NCBI GenBank assembly: GCA_017507005.1
Contig: JAFWBT010000031.1
Span: 34,363 to 98,362, forward strand
DNA: 64,000 nucleotides
Direction: 5' to 3'
DNA from: Clostridia bacterium
GTDB taxonomy: Bacteria; Bacillota; Clostridia; Christensenellales; Borkfalkiaceae
The notes beneath the pieces were generated by a model. The model was not told the origin of the DNA, made no database searches, and saw only the letters and a list, made by a program, of their open reading frames with translations. This document shows, one piece after another, positions 50,546 to 58,613 of the stretch (positions within the stretch are counted from its first letter, which is position 1; every line of letters begins with the position of its first letter). The translations under genes and the position numbers were made by a program.

Positions 50546-53500
50546 ATGAGCGAATTTACAAAAGAACAGCTCGCGGCGATTGACGCGAAAGGTAAAACCA
50601 TTGTTTCCGCTTCCGCAGGCAGCGGCAAAACGACGGTCATGATTGAAAAAATTATCCGTTTAATTCAAGGCGGTGAGAGCGTCGATAGCCTGCTTGCCGT
50701 TACGTTTACGAAAAAGGCGGCGGCGCAGATGAAAGAAAAATTGAGTGAGGCGCTCGTGAAAAGTATCAACGAGGAGAAGATAACGGAAGAAAAACGAGAA
50801 CGCCTTAAAAGACAGCTGTCCGAAGTGCAAAACGCGGATATTTCCACAATTCACTCGTTTTGTTCCAAGCTTATTCGTTCGCACTTTTTTGCGGCGGGCG
50901 TGGATAACGCTTTTCGTGTGATTGGCGGCGACGATGCAGAGGGCACGGCGCTGAAAAACGAGGCGTTGGACGAGCTGTTGGAAACGGGATACAAGGATAA
51001 AGACGAGCGGTTTATGCATTTGCTGTCGGTGTACTGGCGTAAAAAGAGCGATAAAACGTTGCGTAAGATTTTTCTGAAAACGTATGAAGGCTTGCGCGAT
51101 CGCGCAGATTATATCGACTATCTTGAAAACAGCCGATATGACAAGCAGAAGTTTGACGAGATTTGCGCGGATTTGTTGGCGATTTTGAAAGAAAAATGCA
51201 ACTATTATTTACCGTACCTTGAAGACGAGCTTAGCTATTTTGAGGGCGTGGGTTGTAAGGTGCAAATCAAGCGCGCGCAGGAAGCGGTGGACTACGTAAA
51301 GACGCTGTTATCGGCAGAGGATTATTTTGCCGCTTGCGCGTTAGGGAAGCCGAAGTTTACGAAAAAGTATACAAATCCCAAGGATAGCGACGAGAAAAAA
51401 GCGCATATCGAGCGTATGGCGTTTTGGAAAAGCCAAGTTTCAAGGTGTGGGGAAGAGCTTTCAGAAATTCGTTCTTACGACGAGGAATTGGATAGCTTTT
51501 TACGCTCGGGTGAAACGGCGACGGCGTTGGCGCAGTATTTGTTGCAATTTGATAAAAAATACGAAGAGAAAAAGCAGGCGCGCTGCGTGCTCGATTATAA
51601 CGATTTGGAGCATAAGGCGCTCGCGCTGTTGAAAGATGAAACGATTGCGAAAGAAATGCGCGATAAATACCGTTACGTATTCGTGGACGAATATCAAGAC
51701 GTCAATCCCGTGCAGGAAACAATCATTTCGCGCGTCAGCGGCGAGAATTTGTTTTTGGTGGGCGACGTGAAACAATCCATTTATGGGTTCCGTGGCAGCA
51801 AATCGAAATTCTTCGTGGAGAAACAGCGCGAATTTGCCAAGGGAAAGAAAACGAATAGTTTGGCAATGACGAGTAATTTTCGTAGCGCGGACGCGGTGTT
51901 GGACGCGGTGAACACGCAGTTTTCTTTGGCGATGACGCCGAGTACCTGCTCGGTGGATTACGCCAAGGATTCGTATATGGGAAGCGGCGGTTTGTATAAG
52001 GAACACCGAGGCAGGGTGCAGGTGCATTTTATCGGGGACGAGCCAGAACCCGAGAAAGTGGAACGCGGAGTGTATTCCGTACGCGAGAGCGCGAAAAAGA
52101 AAGACGATGCGGATAGTTTGCTCGCAGAACTCAAGGGCGAAAAAAAGAAAGACGATGCGGATAGTCTGCTCGCGAAAACGATACAGCAAATTATTTACGA
52201 CGAGCGGAAATTAGATTTTTACGATATAAAAGAGAAGAAAAAATACAAGGTGCGCTATTCGGACATTGCGGTACTTTCTCGTAAAAAGCAGGGCGAAATT
52301 GAAAAAACGGTGGCGGCATTGTCGGCGCAAGGCATACCCGTTACGTCCGTTGCGGCGGTGAACGTATGCGATTATATGGAAGTAAAAACGCTAATCGACG
52401 TGCTTTCACTGCTGGATAATGCCGAACAGGACATACCCCTTTGCAGCGCGTTGCTTTCGCCGATGGGGGATTTGACGGCGGACGAGCTGGCTAAAATTCG
52501 TTTGGCGTATAAAGACGAGCCGTTCTTCCGTACCGCGTGCAAGAAATACACGACAAAAGAGGATGTAACGGCGCATAAACTGCGGGAATTTTATAAATAT
52601 TTCGGAGAAATCCGTACGCTGTCGCGTGTGCTGGACGCAGGGGAATTGCTGACGCGCATTATGACGGATAAGCGTATGGAAGCGAACCTTTTATCCCGTG
52701 CTAACGGCGTGGCGTGCTTGAAACGTATTCACCGTTTTATTGAAGAAGCGAGCAATCCCGAGCCGTTGTCCGTGCACGCCTTTCTCGATCGCCTGCGCGA
52801 TTTGGATTACGAGATAAAGTACAGTGAAAACGGCGGCGAGGATTCGGTGAAAGTGATGACGATGCACTCGTCTAAGGGTTTGGAATACCCCGTGGTGATT
52901 TTGGATAACCTCAGCGCGCCTTTCCGTAGCGGCGATAGGGACGAGGTGTTCGTGGAAGAAAAATACGGGCTTGCGCCGCGTGCGTTCGACGTCAATAAGA
53001 TGATGAAAAGCTCTACGCTGTTGCGGCGGTTGCACGAACAGAAAGAAAAAGAGAATTCGATTGCGGACGAGTTGAATTTGTATTACGTTGCGCTCACGCG
53101 CGCGAAATATAGTTTGCATATGATTTTCAAGGAGCGTTCGGTGGTGTCGAACGTGAAATATGCCGGCTCGTTTGCGGAACTCACCGATTTTAGCGTATGG
53201 GAAAAATACGTCGTGAAAGATTCTGTTTTTACGGCGGAAAAACCGCCGCGTGATGCGTTGATGGTGAGCCCTGACGAAGAATTGACGAAAGGGATTGTCG
53301 AGGCATTCCGTTGGGAATATCCGTACGCAGGTTATGAAAATCTGCCTGTGAAAAGCTCGGCAACGGCGTTGCTTGCGGATAAGGAAGAGGAAAAAACACC
53401 ACGGATAGAGGACGTTTTTGCGCCTGAAAAACTGACGCTTATCGAGGCTGCGGAATGGGAGGAAGGTGAAACGGAGACGGACGAAGACGCGAAAACGAAT

Positions 53501-54052
53501 ATAGAGAAAGGGCTTGCCTATCACGCCTTTTTAGAGCGTTTTGATTTTTCGGCTTTGTACGACGAGAACGGGAACGCCGTGGGGGACGACGCAAGGGCTC
53601 GGGCGATTGCCTCGGTGTATGAAAAGATGCAGTTTGATAACGTAAAGGACTGGGAATTGTTGGATTTGTCGCAGCTAGACAAGATATTATCCAACCGTGT
53701 TTTCTATACATTGCAAGGTATGCAGCTGTATAAAGAACGGCAATTTTTGGTGTCGTTGCCTATCCGCGAAACGTATGCGAAGTATTCGGCGGAATACGCG
53801 GCTCTACGCGAGAAAACGGACGGCGAGGAAATGATTTTTCAAGGCGCAATCGACTTGCTTGCCGTAGGAAAAGAAGTGCGGATTATCGATTATAAATATT
53901 CACGCGGTGGCGCGGAATATTTGAAAAAGCACTATGCGCCGCAGTTGGATTTGTATCGGCTCGCCGTAGCGAAAATTATGCGGATTCCTGCTGAGTCGAT
54001 TCGTTGCAGTATCGTCAATATTTATCACGGTTTTCAGGTGGATATGGATTGA
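50546..54052 (+). CDS. addA: AddA helicase-nuclease
   Basis: The 1168-residue UvrD-type helicase has a C-terminal nuclease. Motifs in order: Q motif FTKEQLAAID, Walker A SASAGSGKTT (about 19-28), TFTKKAAAQMKEKL, STIHSFCS, Walker B YVFVDEYQDVNPVQ, VGDVKQSIYGFRGS, TSNFRS, MTMHSSKGLEYPVV and YVALTRAKYSLHM. The nuclease core is IIDYKYSRGGAEYLKKHYAPQLDLY near the end. A short duplication (KKKDDADSLLA twice, about 515-545) lies in a surface linker and is also obvious in the DNA (52090-52180). GGGAGGGGGAATA precedes the ATG, chosen over an in-frame upstream start inside addB. Confidence 0.92.
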   Translation: MSEFTKEQLAAIDAKGKTIVSASAGSGKTTVMIEKIIRLIQGGESVDSLLAVTFTKKAAAQMKEKLSEALVKSINEEKITEEKRERLKRQLSEVQNADISTIHSFCSKLIRSHFFAAGVDNAFRVIGGDDAEGTALKNEALDELLETGYKDKDERFMHLLSVYWRKKSDKTLRKIFLKTYEGLRDRADYIDYLENSRYDKQKFDEICADLLAILKEKCNYYLPYLEDELSYFEGVGCKVQIKRAQEAVDYVKTLLSAEDYFAACALGKPKFTKKYTNPKDSDEKKAHIERMAFWKSQVSRCGEELSEIRSYDEELDSFLRSGETATALAQYLLQFDKKYEEKKQARCVLDYNDLEHKALALLKDETIAKEMRDKYRYVFVDEYQDVNPVQETIISRVSGENLFLVGDVKQSIYGFRGSKSKFFVEKQREFAKGKKTNSLAMTSNFRSADAVLDAVNTQFSLAMTPSTCSVDYAKDSYMGSGGLYKEHRGRVQVHFIGDEPEPEKVERGVYSVRESAKKKDDADSLLAELKGEKKKDDADSLLAKTIQQIIYDERKLDFYDIKEKKKYKVRYSDIAVLSRKKQGEIEKTVAALSAQGIPVTSVAAVNVCDYMEVKTLIDVLSLLDNAEQDIPLCSALLSPMGDLTADELAKIRLAYKDEPFFRTACKKYTTKEDVTAHKLREFYKYFGEIRTLSRVLDAGELLTRIMTDKRMEANLLSRANGVACLKRIHRFIEEASNPEPLSVHAFLDRLRDLDYEIKYSENGGEDSVKVMTMHSSKGLEYPVVILDNLSAPFRSGDRDEVFVEEKYGLAPRAFDVNKMMKSSTLLRRLHEQKEKENSIADELNLYYVALTRAKYSLHMIFKERSVVSNVKYAGSFAELTDFSVWEKYVVKDSVFTAEKPPRDALMVSPDEELTKGIVEAFRWEYPYAGYENLPVKSSATALLADKEEEKTPRIEDVFAPEKLTLIEAAEWEEGETETDEDAKTNIEKGLAYHAFLERFDFSALYDENGNAVGDDARARAIASVYEKMQFDNVKDWELLDLSQLDKILSNRVFYTLQGMQLYKERQFLVSLPIRETYAKYSAEYAALREKTDGEEMIFQGAIDLLAVGKEVRIIDYKYSRGGAEYLKKHYAPQLDLYRLAVAKIMRIPAESIRCSIVNIYHGFQVDMD

Positions 54053-54107
54053 CGGTGGGGTTGATTTGGGCTGAATTAGATCGCTGACCGAGTTGACAAA
54101 AAAAGAT

Positions 54108-54155
54108 AAAAAAGGCTGAACGTGGCTACCATGTACGCGTTCAGTCTCTTTTTTT
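54108..54155 (+). terminator. Terminator of addBA built on an interspersed motif
   Basis: CTGAACG (54116-54122) pairs with CGTTCAG (54138-54144), then a T-run (54147-54154). The loop and 3' arm are a copy of the ACCATGTACGCGTTCAG motif. Confidence 0.72.
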
Positions 54156-54265
54156 GTGGATTTAATTGTAGGATTTTAGATATAAAAAAGGATAAAACGA
54201 CAAAAAATTTTAAAAATTGCCTATGCTTTTTGGGAATAAGTCTATACGTTAAAAAGGAGGCGGAT

Positions 54266-54925
54266 ATGTGGTTTTTTAGTTGGTTGCAGGAATTGTTTTT
54301 AGCAAATACGTCACTCATTTACGTTATTGGCGGTGGGGGCGCGGTGATGGTGTTTGCAACGCTCGTCGGTTGTTTGACGGGCAAAAAGGACGTCTATTTG
54401 GCGTTGCTTGCCGTGATAGCGGCGTGTTATGCGATGGTGTTGGCGGCGATGAGAATAACGGGAACGGCGAGCGTTATCGCGTGGTCGGTGTTGGTGGCAG
54501 GCGGCGCGATGGGCTATCTTTTTACACTCGTTACAATTGAAATCGTGGCGGCGGTAAAAAGACGGAGGGAACGCCGTAGGGAGATATTGCGAAAGCTGCA
54601 ATACACCCTGCCCGATAGGGATAACGCGTACGTGCGCGCAAGGCTAAACACGGCGCTTGGAAGCGCGGCTTTGCAAGAGGAAGAGAGGGGGCAGGTATGC
54701 GTTGAAGAGGGGAAAACGGAAAATATACGCCTTGAACACGTGCGAAAATTGTTGGCGAGATTAAAAGAAGCGCCGCTCACAAAGGCGGAGCGGCTAGAAA
54801 CGGAAGAAATGTCGAAAATTTTTACGGCTTTTTTAAGTAAACCGCAATGGACGGCAGCGGACGTGCGGCTCGTCAACGAGATGTTCTCGTGTCTTTTAAA
54901 AATGTCGGCAAAATATTCTATATAA
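54266..54925 (+). CDS. Small membrane protein with cytosolic charged domain
   Basis: The 219-residue protein has three predicted transmembrane helices (about 14-36, 43-63, 70-95). A strongly basic stretch (KRRRERRREILRKLQ) follows, then a helical cytosolic tail of 110 residues. AAAAAGGAGGCGGAT lies directly upstream. No family was recognised. Codons for residues 142-148 coincide with a copy of the interspersed motif (GGGGGCAGGTATGCGTTGAAG at 54686), so the motif inserted in frame or evolved there. It stands alone between the addA terminator and the convergent PRC-barrel gene. Confidence 0.65.
   Translation: MWFFSWLQELFLANTSLIYVIGGGGAVMVFATLVGCLTGKKDVYLALLAVIAACYAMVLAAMRITGTASVIAWSVLVAGGAMGYLFTLVTIEIVAAVKRRRERRREILRKLQYTLPDRDNAYVRARLNTALGSAALQEEERGQVCVEEGKTENIRLEHVRKLLARLKEAPLTKAERLETEEMSKIFTAFLSKPQWTAADVRLVNEMFSCLLKMSAKYSI
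54686..54706 (+). repeat. Interspersed motif copy inside a gene
   Basis: GGGGGCAGGTATGCGTTGAA in the reading frame of the small membrane protein, encoding GQVCVEE. Confidence 0.55.
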
Positions 54926-54949
54926 CGTGTCTTTTACGGTGAAATTGTT

Positions 54950-55567
54950 TTAAAGGAAAAAGCCTTTTTTCTTAAATTCGGGAATATCCAAACGAAAAGG
55001 GGATAGGGAGAGGGTAAGACGAATCAGCTTTCCTTTTTTGATGGCGTCGCGCAATAACACCTTTGTAACGAGCGGATCGTTTTTGTCGGAAATCGTCGAA
55101 AGGAGGGGGGCAGGTACGCGTTGACCGAGCGGAAAGACGCTTTCTTTTCGCAAAAGAATAGCGTCGGAGCAGGCGAGAATAGCAAGGGCAGGATAGGAAA
55201 CGCCACGATCGGTGATAAGGCGCGTGGCGACAAAATCGTGCAGTTCAAGATCGGCGACGTTGCCAAGGAATACGCCGTCAACGGAATATACGGGATGCCC
55301 AATGAAAATTTTTACACAGTTTTTAGGAAAAACAGGGCGCAAGCGCGAAAGAACGACGGACGGCTCCACGCTTTCAACAGCGGAAATGCCGATAGAAAAA
55401 TCGGTGCCGTTCGAGGGAGTAGGCGCAGCCGTTTGCGCGTGGGTAAGGCTGGAACACAGCAGATATTTCACGGCTCGAGATTTTAGGGAAACGCCCACGC
55501 CACGGCATACGCCGCGTAAGGTTTTGCCTGCGTATACGTTTTTGTCGGTGAGGTCGCTGAGGAACAT
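54950..55567 (-). CDS. PRC-barrel domain protein
   Basis: The 205-residue protein contains two PRC-barrel-like modules: MFLSDLTDKNVYAGKTLRGVCRGVGVSLKSRAVKYLLC (1-40) and IGHPVYSVDGVFLGNVADLELHDFVATRL (about 85-115). PRC barrels occur in RimM, photosynthetic reaction centre H subunits and sporulation proteins such as YlmC/YmxH. Stand-alone clostridial versions have unknown partners. The start at 55567 is fixed by AAAAAAGGAG seven bases upstream; the frame is open further but without a signal. Part of the coding strand is the complement of a motif copy (55104-55126), encoding QRVPAPL. Confidence 0.72.
   Translation of the reverse strand: MFLSDLTDKNVYAGKTLRGVCRGVGVSLKSRAVKYLLCSSLTHAQTAAPTPSNGTDFSIGISAVESVEPSVVLSRLRPVFPKNCVKIFIGHPVYSVDGVFLGNVADLELHDFVATRLITDRGVSYPALAILACSDAILLRKESVFPLGQRVPAPLLSTISDKNDPLVTKVLLRDAIKKGKLIRLTLSLSPFRLDIPEFKKKGFFL
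55104..55126 (+). repeat. Interspersed motif copy antisense within the PRC-barrel gene
   Basis: GGGGGGCAGGTACGCGTTGACC, intermediate between the two motif subfamilies (GCAGG left half, GTACGCGTTGA right half). Confidence 0.55.
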
Positions 55568-55755
55568 AATAAATCTCCTTTTTTTGTATTGTCTTGGGGA
55601 ATAGAATACAGGAAAAGTCGAGCAGAAAAAAGGCGGGATAAAATTTTTTTTGCCGAAAAAAGAAAAAAGTTTTGAAAAGGGCGTGAAAACGCTTGCCAAA
55701 AACCAAAAAGTTTGATAAAATAACGCAAGTAAATGGAACGCGAGTTCTTACATAT

Positions 55756-55830
55756 TGGGGCGTCGCCAAGCGGTAAGGCAACGGACTCTGACTCCGTCAT
55801 TCGGGTGTTCGAATCACTTCGCCCCAGCCA
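55756..55830 (+). tRNA. tRNA-Gln (anticodon CTG)
   Basis: A 75-base cloverleaf with encoded CCA. The acceptor stem TGGGGCG (55756-55762) pairs with CGCCCCA (55820-55826). The D-arm is GCCAAGCGGTAAGGC. The anticodon stem ACGGA/TCCGT carries loop CTCTGAC, giving anticodon CTG. The T-arm loop is TTCGAAT, with two G-U pairs in the T stem. It reads CAG codons. A rho-independent terminator follows directly. Confidence 0.95.
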
Positions 55831-55831
55831 A

Positions 55832-55868
55832 GAAAAACGAGATACCAAAAGGTATCTCGTTTTTCTTT
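55832..55868 (+). terminator. Terminator after tRNA-Gln
   Basis: GAAAAACGAGATACC pairs with GGTATCTCGTTTTTC around AAAA. Confidence 0.85.
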
Positions 55869-56012
55869 TGTCTTGTTGAAAAGCGAAGTGATTCGAGGGT
55901 GGGAGCCGCGAACGGGAGTGAGCGTTTTGCCTAATGAGGGAAGGGTTACGGAAAGTATATTAGGCAAAATGGACAATTGATAATTGTCCAGCGGGGCGCG
56001 CTGCTAAAAGCG

Positions 56013-56034
56013 CGAATCACTTCGCCCCAGCCAA
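56013..56034 (+). repeat. Duplicated tRNA-Gln 3' end (att-like site)
   Basis: CGAATCACTTCGCCCCAGCCAA is identical over 22 bases to 55810-55831, the T-loop to CCA end of tRNA-Gln. Such a duplication is the usual product of site-specific integration into a tRNA 3' end. Confidence 0.78.
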
Positions 56035-56081
56035 AACAGCCATTTTTTAGCGGATAAACGTTAAAAAATGGCTGTTTTTTT
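56035..56081 (+). terminator. Strong terminator hairpin beyond the duplicated tRNA end
   Basis: AACAGCCATTTTTTA pairs with TAAAAAATGGCTGTT, then a T-run. Confidence 0.8.
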
Positions 56082-56461
56082 GCTTTATTGAATTTTCAAA
56101 AACGTTTTTAGTTTCAAAAAATGGGGCGTACGTGGGGCGTAAATCAATCTAGAGTATATGAAAATAAAAGCATTAGAAAATTGAAAGGACAATCAATTAA
56201 AAAATAAAAAAAGAGGACGAATCAAGTTCGTCCATCACAAGCCCGAAGTGGAATCAATACAAAGATTTTATCCAACGGTAATATTATTATATCCTATTTT
56301 TAGAAAAATGTCAATAGAAAAATTGAAAAAATCTTAAAAAAATAAAAAGTGAAGGTGCTCGGGCAGCCACTTGCGTATTGTGGATTAGGTTATTTACCTT
56401 TTGCGCCATTATATAAGGCATAAAAACAATGCGGGCGGTGTATAAACTTTTAAGCAAAGTA

Positions 56462-56490
56462 TTGACAAAAAATACCGAGGATGATAAAAT
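56462..56490 (+). promoter_or_regulatory. Promoter for the GH5-like glycosidase
   Basis: TTGACA (56462-56467) and TAAAAT (56485-56490) are 17 bases apart. The leader is about 55 bases. Confidence 0.75.
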
Positions 56491-56553
56491 ATAGACTGTG
56501 CAATTATTGTATTGTACGAGAATATCCAAACTATTTAGTGAGGTGAACGTGGT

Positions 56554-58443
56554 ATGAAAAAAGGCTTGCAGGACGGAATTTTTTATAACGGCGTCAATTA
56601 TTGGGCGTCGCACGCAGGCTTAAAAATGTGGCAGTGTTGGGACGAAAATTCCGTTGAAAAGGATTTGCATGCTTTGTCGTCGGCAGGGATAAAGGTTTTG
56701 CGCGTGTTCCCGCTTTGGTCGGATTTTCAGCCCTTAAAGGCGTTGTTGGGCTGGGGCGGAAAGGTGAAAGAGGTCCGTTACAGTGATGAATATTCCGCGC
56801 AAAAAACGGTCACGGAAGACGGGTTGGATAAGAACTGCGTAGAGGAATTTACACGGCTGTGCGCGTTGGCGAAAAAGTACGATTTAAAACTAATCGTATC
56901 GTTAATCACGGGGTATATGAGCGGTTGCTGCTATTTTCCCGACGCGCTTGTCGGCAGAAACGTTATCACCGATCCGCTGTGTATGCAATGGGAAGTAAAA
57001 TTTGTGCAGGCGTTTGTCGAGCGGTTTAAGCCCTGCGAGGAAATTATCGCGTGGGAGCTGGGCAACGAGTGCAACTGTATGGGAGAAATCGACAGCCCGT
57101 ATCAAGCGTGGCTGTGGACGAATACGATTGTTTCCGCGATTAAATTAAAGGATAACACGCGCCCTGTGCTTTCGGGTATGCACGGGCTTTGCGTGGGCGA
57201 TTATTGGCGCATAGAGGACCAAGCGGAGCTGTGCGATATCCTCACCGTGCATCCATATCATTTGTTCACGGCGAATTGCACGGAGGACGGATTGGTTTCG
57301 GCGAGGGCGATTACGCACGCGGTTGCAGAACAAACGCTGTACGCCGATTTGAGCGGTAAACCTTGCTTGATCGAGGAAATCGGTACACTCGGGGACGTAT
57401 ACGGCGACGAGCAAACGGTGGCGGCGTTCGCGCGCGCGAATTTATTTGGCGGCTGGGCGAATAACGGCCTTGGGATGGTTTGGTGGACGTCGTTCGATCA
57501 GGATTTTGGCTATGCACCCTACGAATGGGTGGACTGCGAAAGGGAATTGGGGCTATTCAAACAAACGGGCGCGCCCAAGCGTATCGTGGAAGAATTTGTT
57601 AAATTTAACGACTTTTTAAAGAAATTCCCGTATGCACAAATGCCCAAGCGTGTTCGTGACGCTGTTTGTTTGGTGAAAACGGACGGGTGGAATCATGCGT
57701 TCGGCGCGTATATGCTGGCAAAACGCGCGGGGATAGAATTGCAGTTTGCGGATAGCGCGAAAACCTTCCCCGAAAAAGATTTGTATATCGTTCCCGGGGC
57801 GGCGAGCGTGGAATATATGCCTCGAACGAGCTTGAAAGAGCTGATAAACAGGGTGGAAAACGGCGCGACGGCATTGCTGACGTACGACGGCGGCACGATT
57901 GCGGAGTTTGAAAAGCTCACGGGTTGTTATTCCAAAGGCAGAATAAAATCGGATGCGTTGACGGTTGTAATAGACGGTGAAACGTTGCATATTGCCCGTA
58001 ATTTTGGATTGAAGTTGGAAACGAACACCGCCGAGGTGTTGCTTGCGGATGAAAAGGGCAATCCTGCGTTCACTTGCAATCGTTTGGGCAAGGGGCAAGT
58101 GCTGTTCTTTAACGCGCCGTTGGAGAAATTCTTCGTTTCGACGGCAGGGATTTGCGACGGCGAGGCTGGGTATGAGAAAATCTATGCTATGGCTTTTGAA
58201 AAATCGAAGTGCAAGCGCATAGTCGAAAAACAAAACCCCAACACGTATATAACGGTGCATCCTTTGGACGAGAAATCATATATCGTCGTGGCTGTAAATA
58301 ATACAACGAGCGATATAGAAGAACGCTTTGCTTTTCACGGATACGAAGTGGACGCCATTTATTACGGCGCGGTGGATACAAACGGTAAAAAAGCAACGCT
58401 GAAAAGCGGCGACGCCGTTGTTTTTGCGATTAAAACCAAGTAA
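56554..58443 (+). CDS. GH5-like glycoside hydrolase (beta-mannanase/cellulase type)
   Basis: The 629-residue enzyme has no signal peptide, so it probably acts in the cytosol on imported oligosaccharides. The (beta/alpha)8 catalytic domain (about 5-350) starts GIFYNGVNYWASH and has the acid/base Glu172 in WELGNECN. The nucleophile lies in CLIEEIG (Glu274 or 275), and the family Trp in GMVWWTSFDQ. The C-terminal half (about 365-625) has a Rossmann-like segment (DLYIVPGAASVEYM ... ATALLTYDGG), as in GH42-type trimerisation domains, and a terminal beta-domain. The substrate is uncertain (mannan, glucan or related). GAGGTGA lies before the ATG. A terminator follows. Confidence 0.78.
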   Translation: MKKGLQDGIFYNGVNYWASHAGLKMWQCWDENSVEKDLHALSSAGIKVLRVFPLWSDFQPLKALLGWGGKVKEVRYSDEYSAQKTVTEDGLDKNCVEEFTRLCALAKKYDLKLIVSLITGYMSGCCYFPDALVGRNVITDPLCMQWEVKFVQAFVERFKPCEEIIAWELGNECNCMGEIDSPYQAWLWTNTIVSAIKLKDNTRPVLSGMHGLCVGDYWRIEDQAELCDILTVHPYHLFTANCTEDGLVSARAITHAVAEQTLYADLSGKPCLIEEIGTLGDVYGDEQTVAAFARANLFGGWANNGLGMVWWTSFDQDFGYAPYEWVDCERELGLFKQTGAPKRIVEEFVKFNDFLKKFPYAQMPKRVRDAVCLVKTDGWNHAFGAYMLAKRAGIELQFADSAKTFPEKDLYIVPGAASVEYMPRTSLKELINRVENGATALLTYDGGTIAEFEKLTGCYSKGRIKSDALTVVIDGETLHIARNFGLKLETNTAEVLLADEKGNPAFTCNRLGKGQVLFFNAPLEKFFVSTAGICDGEAGYEKIYAMAFEKSKCKRIVEKQNPNTYITVHPLDEKSYIVVAVNNTTSDIEERFAFHGYEVDAIYYGAVDTNGKKATLKSGDAVVFAIKTK

Positions 58444-58462
58444 AATAAATGATTCGTAATGA

Positions 58463-58511
58463 TAAAAAATGTCCTCGGCGGTATAAAAAGCCTCGTCGGG
58501 GATATTTTTAT
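58463..58511 (+). terminator. Putative terminator after the glycosidase gene
   Basis: AAAAATGTCC and GGGGATATTTTT pair around a loop with internal GGC/GCC pairing; T-rich end. Confidence 0.6.
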
Positions 58512-58514
58512 AAA

Positions 58515-58580
58515 ACAACTACAAGTTGTATATAAAACAAATATAGATTGCTTGTTTTTGCGGTGAATTGGCGGTATAAT
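58515..58580 (+). promoter_or_regulatory. Promoter and operator-like palindrome of the HTH-ADP-ribosylglycohydrolase gene
   Basis: TTGTTT (58552-58557) and TATAAT (58575-58580) have 17-base spacing. A palindrome ACAACT-ACA-AGTTGT lies at 58515-58529, and overlapping TACAAGTTGTA follows. It may be the operator bound by the HTH domain of the gene product itself. Confidence 0.55.
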
Positions 58581-58613
58581 ATAGTCAATACCACGCGCAA
58601 GGAGGCGCTCTAT

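Larger units (their letters stand above)
55869..56310 (+). other. Remnant region of an integrative element at tRNA-Gln
   Basis: No protein gene is seen. It contains an inverted 13-base copy of the tRNA end (GCGAAGTGATTCG, 55883-55895), a GCCTAAT/ATTAGGC inverted repeat (55930-55966), the palindrome GGACAATT/AATTGTCC (55971-55989) and the 22-base duplicated tRNA end (56013-56034). A terminator follows (56035-56081), then a direct repeat TGGGGCGTA (56122-56130, 56133-56141), as in integrase arm sites. A minus-strand terminator-like hairpin GGACGAA/TTCGTCC lies at about 56214-56232. Confidence 0.6.

Noticed and set aside
55970-56034. Second tRNA-Gln gene
   Set aside because: Only the last 22 bases match; there is no D-arm or anticodon arm upstream, so it is an att-like fragment.
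56311-56613. 100-residue minus-strand ORF before the glycosidase gene
   Set aside because: It overlaps the promoter and start of the glycosidase gene, has no ribosome binding site and no family resemblance.
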